From: CAYOHG01 sp964465125
GTDB lineage: Bacteria; Planctomycetota; Phycisphaerae; UBA1845; Fen-1342
Length of the DNA stretch: 64,000 bases
Assembly: GCA_964465125.1 (NCBI GenBank)
Contig: CAYXIO010000012.1
Coordinates: forward strand, 1 to 64,000
Direction of reading: 5' to 3'
Each line of letters starts with the position of its first letter. Position 1 is the stretch's first letter. Below are positions 33,329 through 41,153 of the stretch, one piece after another. Under the pieces are notes generated by a model, which saw nothing but the letters and a program-made list of their open reading frames with translations, made no database searches and had not been told where the DNA came from. The position numbers were made by a program, and so were the translations under genes.

Positions 33329-35317
33329 TCAGTTGGCCGAGGCGCCGACCGTCAGCGACACCGGCGCCGAGGCGGCCGGGGCCGGCGGCATGAACACGCC
33401 CCGCAGGTCCTGCTCGACGCTGACCAGAATCTCCTCGCCCAGGCGGCGAATGGCCACATCATCCAATTCGAGCACGTCGGCGGCGACGTGCGTGTTCTGA
33501 ATCTGGCCGGAATTCGCCTGGTCGAGGTAGCGGTCGCACAGCTCGCGCAGGTGCTCGAGGTGGAAATCCTCGACCTGCTCGAAGGTGACCGCCCAGCGAA
33601 TGAGGAAGTCCTTCCAGACGCGGATCAGGCATTCGGTCGCGAGCGACTTGTCTTCCAGGCCGTTGTAGATGTTCTGGAACGTTCCGGGGAACAGCTTCCG
33701 GTGGGCCGGGCGGAACGCGTTCGGGATGGTCGGGAGCGTGCGGATGATCTCCGGTACGAAGCCGGGCTGGCTCTCGATCTCGATGCGGTTCTCCAGCCCC
33801 TTGATCAGGTAAGGCAGAGCCCGGTAGAGCCCGGCCTGGTGGATGATCATCGACGCGATCTTCTCGCGCATGTACGGTGCTTGCTTCTCGACCGTGTCCA
33901 TGATGTCGAGCACCGCACGGCGGGCATTGTCTTCCATCGCCATAATGAAGCGCCGGAACAGCGCGGCCTTGGCGGGGTCCGGCGCGCCCTTCTGCGGCAC
34001 CTTGGGGACGCGCTTGATGCCCTTGAGCATGCCCTTCACGCGCGCGGCGAAGTTGTCCCAATTGCGGTGATTCTCGTGCAGCCAGCGGAACCCCTCGAAC
34101 AGCTCGATGCGCGACATCTGCTTGGGGATCAGGTTGGTGCCGGCCATGGCGTGCCCGGTGTCGTGATCCTCGACGTTGTTGATGACGCGGCCGTCCTTGA
34201 GCATGCGCGCCAGCAGCGGCGTGCCGGGGAACGCCTTGAGAATCGACAGTGAGGCGTTGGGCGTGTAGACGTCCTGCAGGAAGTCGAACGTCTCCCGGAA
34301 GATGTCCCGGTCGTCGTGGTCGAACCCCACGATCATGTTGGCCTTGATCGGAATGCCGTACGACTGAATCTTGCGCACGTCATCGGCGACGTTGTGCTTG
34401 TAGTTCTGCGGCTTGTTGGCCTCGCGCAGGCTTTCCTGGCGCGGCGATTCCACGCCGACCTGGACCGGGCCGAAATTCGCGTCCGCCATCAGCTCGAGCA
34501 GCTCGTCGTCGCGGGCCAGGTTGAGCGTCAGTTGCGTGACGAAGCCGATCGGCCGGTCGAAGGAGTTGTTGACCGGAATGAGCGCCTTCAGGAACTCCCT
34601 GGCGTAGCGCGGCTCGCCGATGAAGTTGTCGTCGCAGAAGAAGATCTTGCGGACCCCCAGCTTGTTGAGGTTGGTGACCTCCTGGAGCAGGGTGTCGATG
34701 CTCTTGTGCCGCGGGTTGCGGCCGAAGAGGTGAATGACGTCGCAGAACTCACAGTCGAAGGGGCAGCCGCGCGTCGTCTGGACCGGCCCCATGAGGTAAT
34801 CGCGGGCCATGTTCTCGAAGCCATCCCAGCGCGGGATGGGGGAGTCGTTGATGTCGGGACGCTGAACCTGACGGTATTCAGGCAGGGACTCGCCCCTGCG
34901 CCAGTCGTCGAGGAAGCGCGGCCAGGTGTATTCCGCCTCGCCGATGAAGACCACGTCGAACTGCCCGCGGCAGCGCTCGGGAGCGCCTGAGACGCCCGGG
35001 CCGCCGACGATGGTCATCATGCCGCGCTTCTTGAGCACGCGGCCGATGCGGTTCATGCGCACGATGTGCGTTTGATAGCCGGTCACGCCGCCGACGTCCC
35101 AGTCGCCGCCCAGGTCGGTGGAGTCGTCGATCTCGCCGTGGACGGCCTCGTCCCAGATGCGCACTTCATAGTCCGATGGCGTCAGCGCCGAGATGGTCGC
35201 GAGGTCGAGCGGCGGTAGCAGGGCGAGCGGGGATTCGACGCGCTGCGTCTGGCCGGTGCGTTGCGGGTTGGCGAAGTCACTGCCCCGGTTCGGCGATACA
35301 AGCAGAATTCGCTTCAC
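33329..35317 (-). CDS. B12-binding radical SAM protein, DUF4070-type (HpnP-like family)
   Basis: 662-aa enzyme. The N-terminal cobalamin-binding-like domain (about 1-150, VGGPGVSGAPE at the typical glycine-rich turn) precedes the radical SAM core with CX3CX2C as RGCPFDCEFCD. FFCDDNFIG and a long helical C-terminal region follow, as in DUF4070 members. That family includes hopanoid 2-methyltransferase and many uncharacterised proteins, so the substrate is open. The frame runs up to 35368, but a GTG at 35317, preceded by GGGGGTG and starting VKRILLVSPNRG, is the natural N-terminus. An upstream ATG at 35341 has no SD. Confidence 0.87.
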   Translation of the reverse strand: MKRILLVSPNRGSDFANPQRTGQTQRVESPLALLPPLDLATISALTPSDYEVRIWDEAVHGEIDDSTDLGGDWDVGGVTGYQTHIVRMNRIGRVLKKRGMMTIVGGPGVSGAPERCRGQFDVVFIGEAEYTWPRFLDDWRRGESLPEYRQVQRPDINDSPIPRWDGFENMARDYLMGPVQTTRGCPFDCEFCDVIHLFGRNPRHKSIDTLLQEVTNLNKLGVRKIFFCDDNFIGEPRYAREFLKALIPVNNSFDRPIGFVTQLTLNLARDDELLELMADANFGPVQVGVESPRQESLREANKPQNYKHNVADDVRKIQSYGIPIKANMIVGFDHDDRDIFRETFDFLQDVYTPNASLSILKAFPGTPLLARMLKDGRVINNVEDHDTGHAMAGTNLIPKQMSRIELFEGFRWLHENHRNWDNFAARVKGMLKGIKRVPKVPQKGAPDPAKAALFRRFIMAMEDNARRAVLDIMDTVEKQAPYMREKIASMIIHQAGLYRALPYLIKGLENRIEIESQPGFVPEIIRTLPTIPNAFRPAHRKLFPGTFQNIYNGLEDKSLATECLIRVWKDFLIRWAVTFEQVEDFHLEHLRELCDRYLDQANSGQIQNTHVAADVLELDDVAIRRLGEEILVSVEQDLRGVFMPPAPAASAPVSLTVGASAN

Positions 35318-35841
35318 GACAGCACCCCCAAATGTGAGCATGAATTCGCTGGAACGGGAATCGTACATTCGCGACGACGGCGAATCCTCACCCTATCCGC
35401 GGGTCCGCGGATTTGCAATGAGAATCGCTGGTGGGCAAGAGGCGAAGCGAGAGATTCGATGAAGACCCAACCGGCGAATCGTTCGTCTGGGCCCGTGCCT
35501 TGCGGTGAGTGATGCCCGTTCGTGCGCGCTCTCAGCTCATGGCAGACTCCGTGCGCACGGCAGGACTTGACCTGCGGAGGAGCAAGTCCTATGCGGCGCT
35601 ACTTCTTAGGCGCGCTGGCTCTTCGAGTAGGTTTCGCTCGCAGGGCGGGTCGCACGGGCTTTCGATCGTGCTCGGACCGCGGGACTCGCTTCCCGAACGA
35701 TCGCGAACCGGAACGCATTCCTGGGGACCTGGCGCAAGAACGCATTCTCGCAGCGGCCCAAGCGCGAACGGAAACTCCGCGCTACCCGAAGCCCCCCGTC
35801 TGGCGCGGCAGTCCCGAAGCGGCTTCAACGGCGCAGCGCCA
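35318..35841. other. 524-bp intergenic region with inverted repeats
   Basis: The largest gap in the window. It contains a 12-bp palindrome CCGTGCGCACGG (35549-35560) directly followed by an 8-bp inverted repeat AGGACTTG (35562-35569) / CAAGTCCT (35583-35590) whose loop holds GGAGGAG. A plus-strand ATG at 35591 opens a frame, but its codon use and continuation antisense into the DUF1501 gene argue against a gene. Structured RNA or operator sites are possible. Confidence 0.4.
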
Positions 35842-37113
35842 TCATGCCCGCAGCAGCTTCAGCGGCGGAAAATTCCCGCCCAGAATGGTCTCGGGTTTCA
35901 CCTTGACCCAATCCCTGAGCACGGTTGCATACACGCGACGGAAGTCGGTCTGGAAGGGCAGATCGCCGCGGTGCAGATTGTCCAGCTTCGGCAGTTCGCC
36001 GTGCACGTCGCCGCGCACCTTGGAGCCCAGCAGGAACATGGGCGCGGCCTCGCCGTGGTCGGTTCCGCCGCTGGCGTTCTCCTGCACGCGCCGGCCGAAC
36101 TCGGAGAAGCTCATGACGAGGACGCGGTCGAGCAGTTTGTGCTGTTCGAGGTCGTCGAGGAAGTCCTTGAGGGCGTTGCCGAGTTGGGTCATGAGGGTTC
36201 GATGCCGGCCTTCCTGGGCGCTATGGGTGTCGAACCCGCCCATGGATACGTAGTAGATGCGGGTGGGCAGATCGGCGGTGATCATCTTGACGACCAGGTC
36301 GAGCGAAGCGGCCAGCTCGCCGCCCCCGCCGCGCCGGGCGGGCCGGCGCGTGGTTCCACCGGCGGCACTGCGGATTTCGTCGGCGCCGAGCAGGGCGTTG
36401 AGCGCCGCGCGTTGCAGGTAGTCGTTGAGGCGCGCGCCGCCGGCGGGCAGGTCGCCGTCGGCGTTATTGAGCTTGCGAAAGGCGGCTTCGGCGCGCGGGT
36501 CAGACTGCGCGAAGCGCCAGCGCAACGCGTCCGGGTGCTCGAAGGCCAGCGGCGCGAACCGCTCCCCCTGCATCGCGAGCGGAGCCTCCTGCATCAGCGC
36601 GATGCCCGCGATCGGGTCCGGGTCGGCGCCGGCGCAGCTCGCGTCGAAATAGCGGCCGAGCCAGCCGTCGTGCTTGCGCAGATTGGGGTCGGCGCTGTGC
36701 CAGATGTCGGTGCTGGTGAAGTGGCTGCGGTTGGGGTTGGGATAGCCGACCGACTGCACGATCGCCAGGCGCTTCTGGTCGAACAGCTCCTTGAGCCCGA
36801 CCGCCGCCGGATGCAGCCCGACGTCGTTCTTCAGCCGCAGCGCTTCGCGGTCGGCGATGCCGATGCGCGGGCGTGCGCGGTGATACTCCGCGTTTCCGAT
36901 AGGGATGACGGTGTTCAGCCCGTCGTTGCCGCCGGCGAGCTGCACGACGACGAGGATGCGCTCGCTGTCGTTGCGCTTCGTGGGCCGGCTGTCCTGCGCC
37001 ATGGCCTGGATGGCGCCGCCGAGAAACGCCGGCAGCGTGGCGGCTGTGCTGAGGAGCGTGAGGCCGCCGGACAGGAGCTCGCGGCGCGAGGTATACAGCG
37101 TGTCGTTGGACAT
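35842..37113 (-). CDS. DUF1501 domain protein
   Basis: 423-aa exported protein with a twin-arginine-like signal (TSRRELLSGGLTLLS) typical of the family. The body has the DUF1501 hallmarks: VVVQLAGGNDGLNTV near the start, HP-containing RSHFTSTDIWHSAD in the middle, and SEFGRRVQENASGGTDHGEAAPM towards the end. The last resembles the metal-binding part of the alkaline phosphatase/sulfatase fold. Function is not established. It lies 31 nt downstream of the DUF1800 gene, and the two families are usually encoded together in Planctomycetota. Confidence 0.9.
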   Translation of the reverse strand: MSNDTLYTSRRELLSGGLTLLSTAATLPAFLGGAIQAMAQDSRPTKRNDSERILVVVQLAGGNDGLNTVIPIGNAEYHRARPRIGIADREALRLKNDVGLHPAAVGLKELFDQKRLAIVQSVGYPNPNRSHFTSTDIWHSADPNLRKHDGWLGRYFDASCAGADPDPIAGIALMQEAPLAMQGERFAPLAFEHPDALRWRFAQSDPRAEAAFRKLNNADGDLPAGGARLNDYLQRAALNALLGADEIRSAAGGTTRRPARRGGGGELAASLDLVVKMITADLPTRIYYVSMGGFDTHSAQEGRHRTLMTQLGNALKDFLDDLEQHKLLDRVLVMSFSEFGRRVQENASGGTDHGEAAPMFLLGSKVRGDVHGELPKLDNLHRGDLPFQTDFRRVYATVLRDWVKVKPETILGGNFPPLKLLRA

Positions 37114-37144
37114 GGTCGAGTTCCGCCTGTGCCTGGGCCGCGGG

Positions 37145-38806
37145 TCAGTTCAACTGGTACTCGGGGGTGGAGCAGATGAGCTGCACGAGCGTCCGCAGCC
37201 GCCGGACGTTTTCCGGCTTGGCGGGATCGAACTGGCTCGCGCCATCGCTCAAGTAGTCGATCAGCACCTGCTGCTTGCGGTCGGATAGTCCGCTGGCGAG
37301 AAGCCGCGTAGCGAAGTAGCCGACGATCTCGGCCGGGTCGCGGAGACGCTCGCGCTCGACGGCTTCGAACGGGTCGTAGGGCTTCTGCGCGTTGCCGCCC
37401 AACCGCGAGACCGGCTGCATTTCATCGTTGAGATCGTTGCGCTCCGAGGATTCCACGTCCGACATCATCCTCGGCGCGTCGCGCATCTCCGCGGGTTCGG
37501 CGGCGCCGGCGTCGTCGCTGCGGCGCTCGCGCCGGCGGCGGAGCGACTCGCGCCTGCGGTCGAGGTCGCCCGAGCCGGCCACCAGCGCTGAGGCGGCGTT
37601 GTAGCGCCCGAACAGCGTCGCCGTGTTGATCCAATCCTCGTTGCCGTCCCAGCCTTTGACGTTCGGCGGCTGCATGAGCTCCTGCCCGAGCGAGGCCAGG
37701 GCCCGCTCCGCCGCGGCGAAGTTCTCGACCGGCACGTTGAGCGTGCGGGCGGTGCCGACGATCAGCTCGACCGGGCTCTTGATCATGCTGGCGCGGGCGG
37801 CGTCGCTGTAGAACGCCTCACTCGACAGCAACGCCTGCATGGCCGGCTTGAGCTCGAACTTGCGGCGCTCGATCTCGCGGGCCAGCGCCTCGACGAGCTT
37901 CTTGCTGGGATCGGGCATGACGAAGAAGCGCAACAGCTTGGTCGCGAGGAAGCGGGCGCAGGCGCGCTGCTCCAGGATCACGTCGATGACGTCGTCGCCG
38001 TCGAGCTTGCCCGTGCGGCCGAGGAACGTCTTCACGCCGGTGTCGTGCTGGCGGTCGCGGACGCTGAATCCGCTGTCGTCGAAGCCCCAACCGGTGAAGG
38101 CCCGCGCCGCGGACTTGATGTCGGCCTCGGTGTAGTTGCCGACGCCGAGTGAGAAAAGTTCGAGCAGCTCGCGGGCGTAGTTCTCGTTGGGCTGGGCTTT
38201 CACATTGCGGTTGCCGTCGAGGTAAACGAGCATGGCGCGGTCCTTGCTGATGCCCAGCAGCAGGTCGTGGAAGTTCTCCAGCGCGTGCGCGCGGAGGAAC
38301 TCGTTCTGCTCCTTGAGGAAGACCGCGTTGCGGACCTCGCGCATCCCGCTGGTGAAATGCCCGTGCCAGAAGAGCGTCATCTTCTCTTCGAACGGCCGCG
38401 GCGAGTTCAGCATGCGGTCGATCCACCACAGCCGGGTCTCCTCGAACGCGGCGCGCTCCTTTCGGCGGCGCTGCTCGAGGGCTCGTTCGCGCTCCTCATC
38501 GCTCAGGCGCCGCAGATCCTGACGATCCACCGGCTCCAGGATGGCGGGGTCGATGACGGGCGGCGCGATCTGGTAGGGTGTCTTGGCGAACTCCACCAGG
38601 TGCTCGACCGCGGCCTCCAAGCCCATCGCCGCGAGGCGGTCCGCCTCAGCCGGCGTCCCGCCGAAGCCGGCCCGCCGCAGCAGATGCGCCGCGTGCACGG
38701 AGGTGAATTCCTTCTGCGGCTTGAGCGAGGACTCGGGCGGATCGGCGGCGACAGCCACGTTCGCGATCCACACCAACAGAGGCGCCAGCAGGATGGGTCT
38801 GGACAT
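37145..38806 (-). CDS. DUF1800 domain protein
   Basis: 553-aa exported helical protein. A signal peptide (MSRPILLAPLLVWIANVAVA) is followed by the family entry AAHLLRRAGFGGTPAE, the WIDRML / MTLFWHGHFTSG block, and ENYARELLELFSLGVGNYTEADI. An acidic, Arg-rich low-complexity insert lies around residues 415-450. The family has no proven biochemical function but is always coupled to DUF1501. The ATG at 38806 has GGAG 6 nt upstream; in-frame ATGs at 38824 and 38857 are less likely. A large hairpin and a minus-strand TATACT lie in the leader. Confidence 0.9.
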   Translation of the reverse strand: MSRPILLAPLLVWIANVAVAADPPESSLKPQKEFTSVHAAHLLRRAGFGGTPAEADRLAAMGLEAAVEHLVEFAKTPYQIAPPVIDPAILEPVDRQDLRRLSDEERERALEQRRRKERAAFEETRLWWIDRMLNSPRPFEEKMTLFWHGHFTSGMREVRNAVFLKEQNEFLRAHALENFHDLLLGISKDRAMLVYLDGNRNVKAQPNENYARELLELFSLGVGNYTEADIKSAARAFTGWGFDDSGFSVRDRQHDTGVKTFLGRTGKLDGDDVIDVILEQRACARFLATKLLRFFVMPDPSKKLVEALAREIERRKFELKPAMQALLSSEAFYSDAARASMIKSPVELIVGTARTLNVPVENFAAAERALASLGQELMQPPNVKGWDGNEDWINTATLFGRYNAASALVAGSGDLDRRRESLRRRRERRSDDAGAAEPAEMRDAPRMMSDVESSERNDLNDEMQPVSRLGGNAQKPYDPFEAVERERLRDPAEIVGYFATRLLASGLSDRKQQVLIDYLSDGASQFDPAKPENVRRLRTLVQLICSTPEYQLN

Positions 38807-38844
38807 GTTCGACTCCGGCTTCATGCGAGCCGCACGGCGAATGG

Positions 38845-38913
38845 CGCCTGGGCTCAAGCTGGCGCGGCCGGGCGCCGCTCGAGCCCAGGCGTGACGCGGG
38901 CGTGCTCAGTATA
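38845..38913 (-). promoter_or_regulatory. Leader hairpin and -10 of the DUF1800/DUF1501 operon
   Basis: Perfect 11-bp outer stem CGCCTGGGCTC (38845-38855) / GAGCCCAGGCG (38881-38891) with an inner stem GGCGC (38861-38865) / GCGCC (38872-38876). A minus-strand TATACT (38913-38908) lies just upstream. The predicted mRNA would begin directly before this structure, about 40 nt ahead of the SD. Confidence 0.4.
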
Positions 38914-38975
38914 CCCAGCCATAACGATCTTCGCGGGCGCGGATTGCATCGCTGGGGCGTCGACGCGGGGCTCGT

Positions 38976-39003
38976 TTGACTTCGAATGCTGGTCCGTTAA
39001 CAT
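38976..39003 (+). promoter_or_regulatory. Promoter of trxA
   Basis: TTGACT (38976-38981), 16-nt spacer, TAACAT (38998-39003), about 40 nt before the ATG. Confidence 0.6.
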
Positions 39004-39050
39004 CGAAACGAAGACGGGGAGGCGGACGACGGCGTTCTTGGAGACGACTC

Positions 39051-39389
39051 ATGGCCGGCGCAAATGTGATGCAGTTTGACGACACCAATTTCGAGAGCGA
39101 AGTGATTCAATCGACTACCCCAGTGCTGGTCGATTTCTGGGCCGAATGGTGCGGGCCCTGCCAGATGCTCGCGCCGACCATCGACGAACTCGCCACCGAT
39201 CTGGCTGGGAAGGTCAAGGTTGGCAAGCTGAACGTCGACCTCGCGCCCGGCGTGGCGGCGCGCTTCGGCGTGCAGAGCATCCCTACGGTGATATTGTTTC
39301 AGGCCGGACAGAGCGTCGAGCGCATCGTGGGGGCGCGCAAGAAGGCCGACTACCGCAACGTGATCTCCCAGAAGCTCGGCGCGGTCTGA
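39051..39389 (+). CDS. trxA: Thioredoxin
   Basis: 112-aa cytoplasmic dithiol-disulfide oxidoreductase. The active site is WCGPC with Cys34 and Cys37, preceded by VLVDFWAEW; the cis-Pro loop is SIPTVILF. Length is standard. The ATG at 39051 has TTGGAG upstream and a good promoter precedes it. A strong terminator follows, so the gene is monocistronic. It diverges from the DUF1800/DUF1501 operon. Confidence 0.96.
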   Translation: MAGANVMQFDDTNFESEVIQSTTPVLVDFWAEWCGPCQMLAPTIDELATDLAGKVKVGKLNVDLAPGVAARFGVQSIPTVILFQAGQSVERIVGARKKADYRNVISQKLGAV

Positions 39390-39439
39390 GCGCTGCGGCG
39401 CAGGCTGCTGGATACTCGCAGGCGATAGGCTGAAACCAC

Positions 39440-39478
39440 GAACCGCGCGGCGAGGCTTGCCACCGGCCGCGCGGTTTT
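39440..39478 (+). terminator. Intrinsic terminator of trxA
   Basis: Perfect 11-bp stem AACCGCGCGGC (39440-39450) / GCCGCGCGGTT (39465-39475) followed by TTT. It could also serve the convergent small gene ending at 39493. Confidence 0.8.
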
Positions 39479-39492
39479 TGCTTCGTGTCGGA

Positions 39493-39753
39493 TCACTGTG
39501 TGGCGGTGGTGTCACTCGAGTCGTCGCGCGTGGTTTCGAGCACCGCAAACGCCCCGTCGACAAGCGCCCCGAGCAGCGAGTCGACGCCGGCCTCCAGCGC
39601 CGGCGCGGCGGCGTCTCGAAACGCGTTGTTTTCGGTTTCGTTGCATCCCAGCGCGGCGCCGGTCAGCGCCAGGAGCGCAGCGCCGGCGGTCGCCGCGCGG
39701 AGGCTGCGCCCGCGCAGGACTCGGAAGGTCTGGCCGGTAGTCGCGTTGAACAT
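39493..39753 (-). CDS. Small putative lipoprotein
   Basis: 86-aa protein. The basic N-terminus is followed by a hydrophobic stretch (AATAGAALLALTGAAL) and a lipobox-like ALGC at about residue 37. The mature part is about 50 residues and acidic/Ala-rich, with the segment FRDAAAPALEAGVDSLLGALVDGAF predicted helical. GCGGAG lies at SD distance before the ATG at 39753, which together with the lipoprotein-like layout supports a real gene. No function is recognised. It lies between convergent trxA and divergent dprA. Confidence 0.6.
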   Translation of the reverse strand: MFNATTGQTFRVLRGRSLRAATAGAALLALTGAALGCNETENNAFRDAAAPALEAGVDSLLGALVDGAFAVLETTRDDSSDTTATQ

Positions 39754-39874
39754 CGCAAGCTCCGCTTACGAAACAGGTTGAAACACCGGCGGCGACACGC
39801 GACGCCGCTCGGCCTATCATGCCGAGCATTCGCCGTGCCGCATGCTGAGCCGGCCGGCAGAGAGACCGTGCACG

Positions 39875-41071
39875 ATGTCCGGCGACGTATCCGAATCCAC
39901 GCGTCTGCACCTGCGTTGGGCGCTGCTCGATGGCATCGGCCCGACGACGTTTCTGCGCGTGATGCAGCGCTTCGGCGACCTGGAGCGAGCGAACCGCGCC
40001 GGTGCCGCCGAGCTGGCTTCCGTCAAGGGAATCGGGCGCGACGGCGCAGCGCGCCTGGTCGCGGCCCGGGAATCGGACGAGTTGAACGCGGCACTGGAAG
40101 CCGAGATCGCGGCAGCGCATGAGGCCGGCATCCAGATTGTCTCCCGGGCGGACGAGCTCTATCCGGAGGGACTGAAGCGCATTCCCGATCCGCCCATCGT
40201 GCTGTACGTGCGCGGCGAGTTGCGTGTCACCGACGCTATTGCCATCGCAATCGTCGGAACGCGGAGCTGCTCGATCTACGGCGGCGAGCAGGCGCGGCGT
40301 TTCGGTGAGCTGCTGGCCAGCGCGGGAATCACCGTCGTGAGCGGGCTGGCGCGCGGCATCGATGCCTTCGCCCACCACGGCGCCGTCGACGCCGGCGGCC
40401 GATCGCTGGCCGTGCTCGGCAGCGGACTGATCGAAATCTATCCGCCCGAGAATCGTCCGCTCGCCGAGCGGCTCTGTCAGCACGGCGCCTGCATCAGCGA
40501 GCTGCCGATGCGCAGCAGCGTGCGGCGTGAGAACTTCCCCAGCCGCAATCGGATCATCGCCGGGCTCGCGCTTGGAACGCTGGTGGTCGAGGCTCCGGCG
40601 CGCAGCGGGGCGTTGATCACGGCTCGGCTCGCGAGCGAATACAATCGCGAGGTCTTTGTGATTCCTGGCCGGTTGCAGGAGGCGGCGGCGATCGGCAGCA
40701 ACGCACTGATCCGCGACAGCAGTGCCAAGCTGGTGACCTGCCTGGAGGACATTCTCGACGAGCTCGGCGAGCTCGGGCAGCGCCTGCGGCCGACCGCGCC
40801 GGCCGCCGATAAGAATGCGGTCGCGAGGCCGTCGAACGCCGCCCCGTCGGGCGCGGATCCCGGACCGCTGTTTGCGGAGGCTCTCGGCCCGGCGGAACGT
40901 CTGGTGTTCGAGGCCCTGAGTGACGAGCCGGTGCTCCAGGAAACGGTTCTGGCGGGCGGCGGGGCCGCGGTGGGGGAGCTCCTGGCGGCGTTCACGTCGC
41001 TCGAGCTGAAGGGGATGATCCGGCGCTTGCCGGGGCAGCGGTTTGTGCGCCGCGCCGCGGTGCGGAAGTGA
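39875..41071 (+). CDS. dprA: DNA processing protein DprA
   Basis: 398-aa single-stranded DNA-binding protein that loads RecA during natural transformation. An N-terminal helix-hairpin region (GIGPTTFLRVMQRF, VKGIGRDGAARLV) precedes the Rossmann-like core with GTRSCSIYGGEQARR, SGLARGIDAFAHHGA, and the conserved ENFPSRNRIIAGLA. A C-terminal winged-helix-like domain (residues about 325-395) closes it. The ATG at 39875 is favoured, though an in-frame ATG at 39842 would add 11 residues; neither has a strong SD. A TATCAT at 39815-39820 may be the -10. Confidence 0.93.
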   Translation: MSGDVSESTRLHLRWALLDGIGPTTFLRVMQRFGDLERANRAGAAELASVKGIGRDGAARLVAARESDELNAALEAEIAAAHEAGIQIVSRADELYPEGLKRIPDPPIVLYVRGELRVTDAIAIAIVGTRSCSIYGGEQARRFGELLASAGITVVSGLARGIDAFAHHGAVDAGGRSLAVLGSGLIEIYPPENRPLAERLCQHGACISELPMRSSVRRENFPSRNRIIAGLALGTLVVEAPARSGALITARLASEYNREVFVIPGRLQEAAAIGSNALIRDSSAKLVTCLEDILDELGELGQRLRPTAPAADKNAVARPSNAAPSGADPGPLFAEALGPAERLVFEALSDEPVLQETVLAGGGAAVGELLAAFTSLELKGMIRRLPGQRFVRRAAVRK

Positions 41072-41153
41072 GCGGCAGCGGGCGGCGGCCCGCGGCTTCC
41101 GACGGACGACAAGGGTGCGGTCCGGCGATCGCCGGGCGGAGGAAGATGCTGTG

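Noticed and set aside
35591..35841. Plus-strand ATG with GGAGG 10 nt upstream opening a frame
   Set aside because: The product is Arg-rich, contains rare-looking codons (TTA), and continues antisense into DUF1501; no homology recognised.
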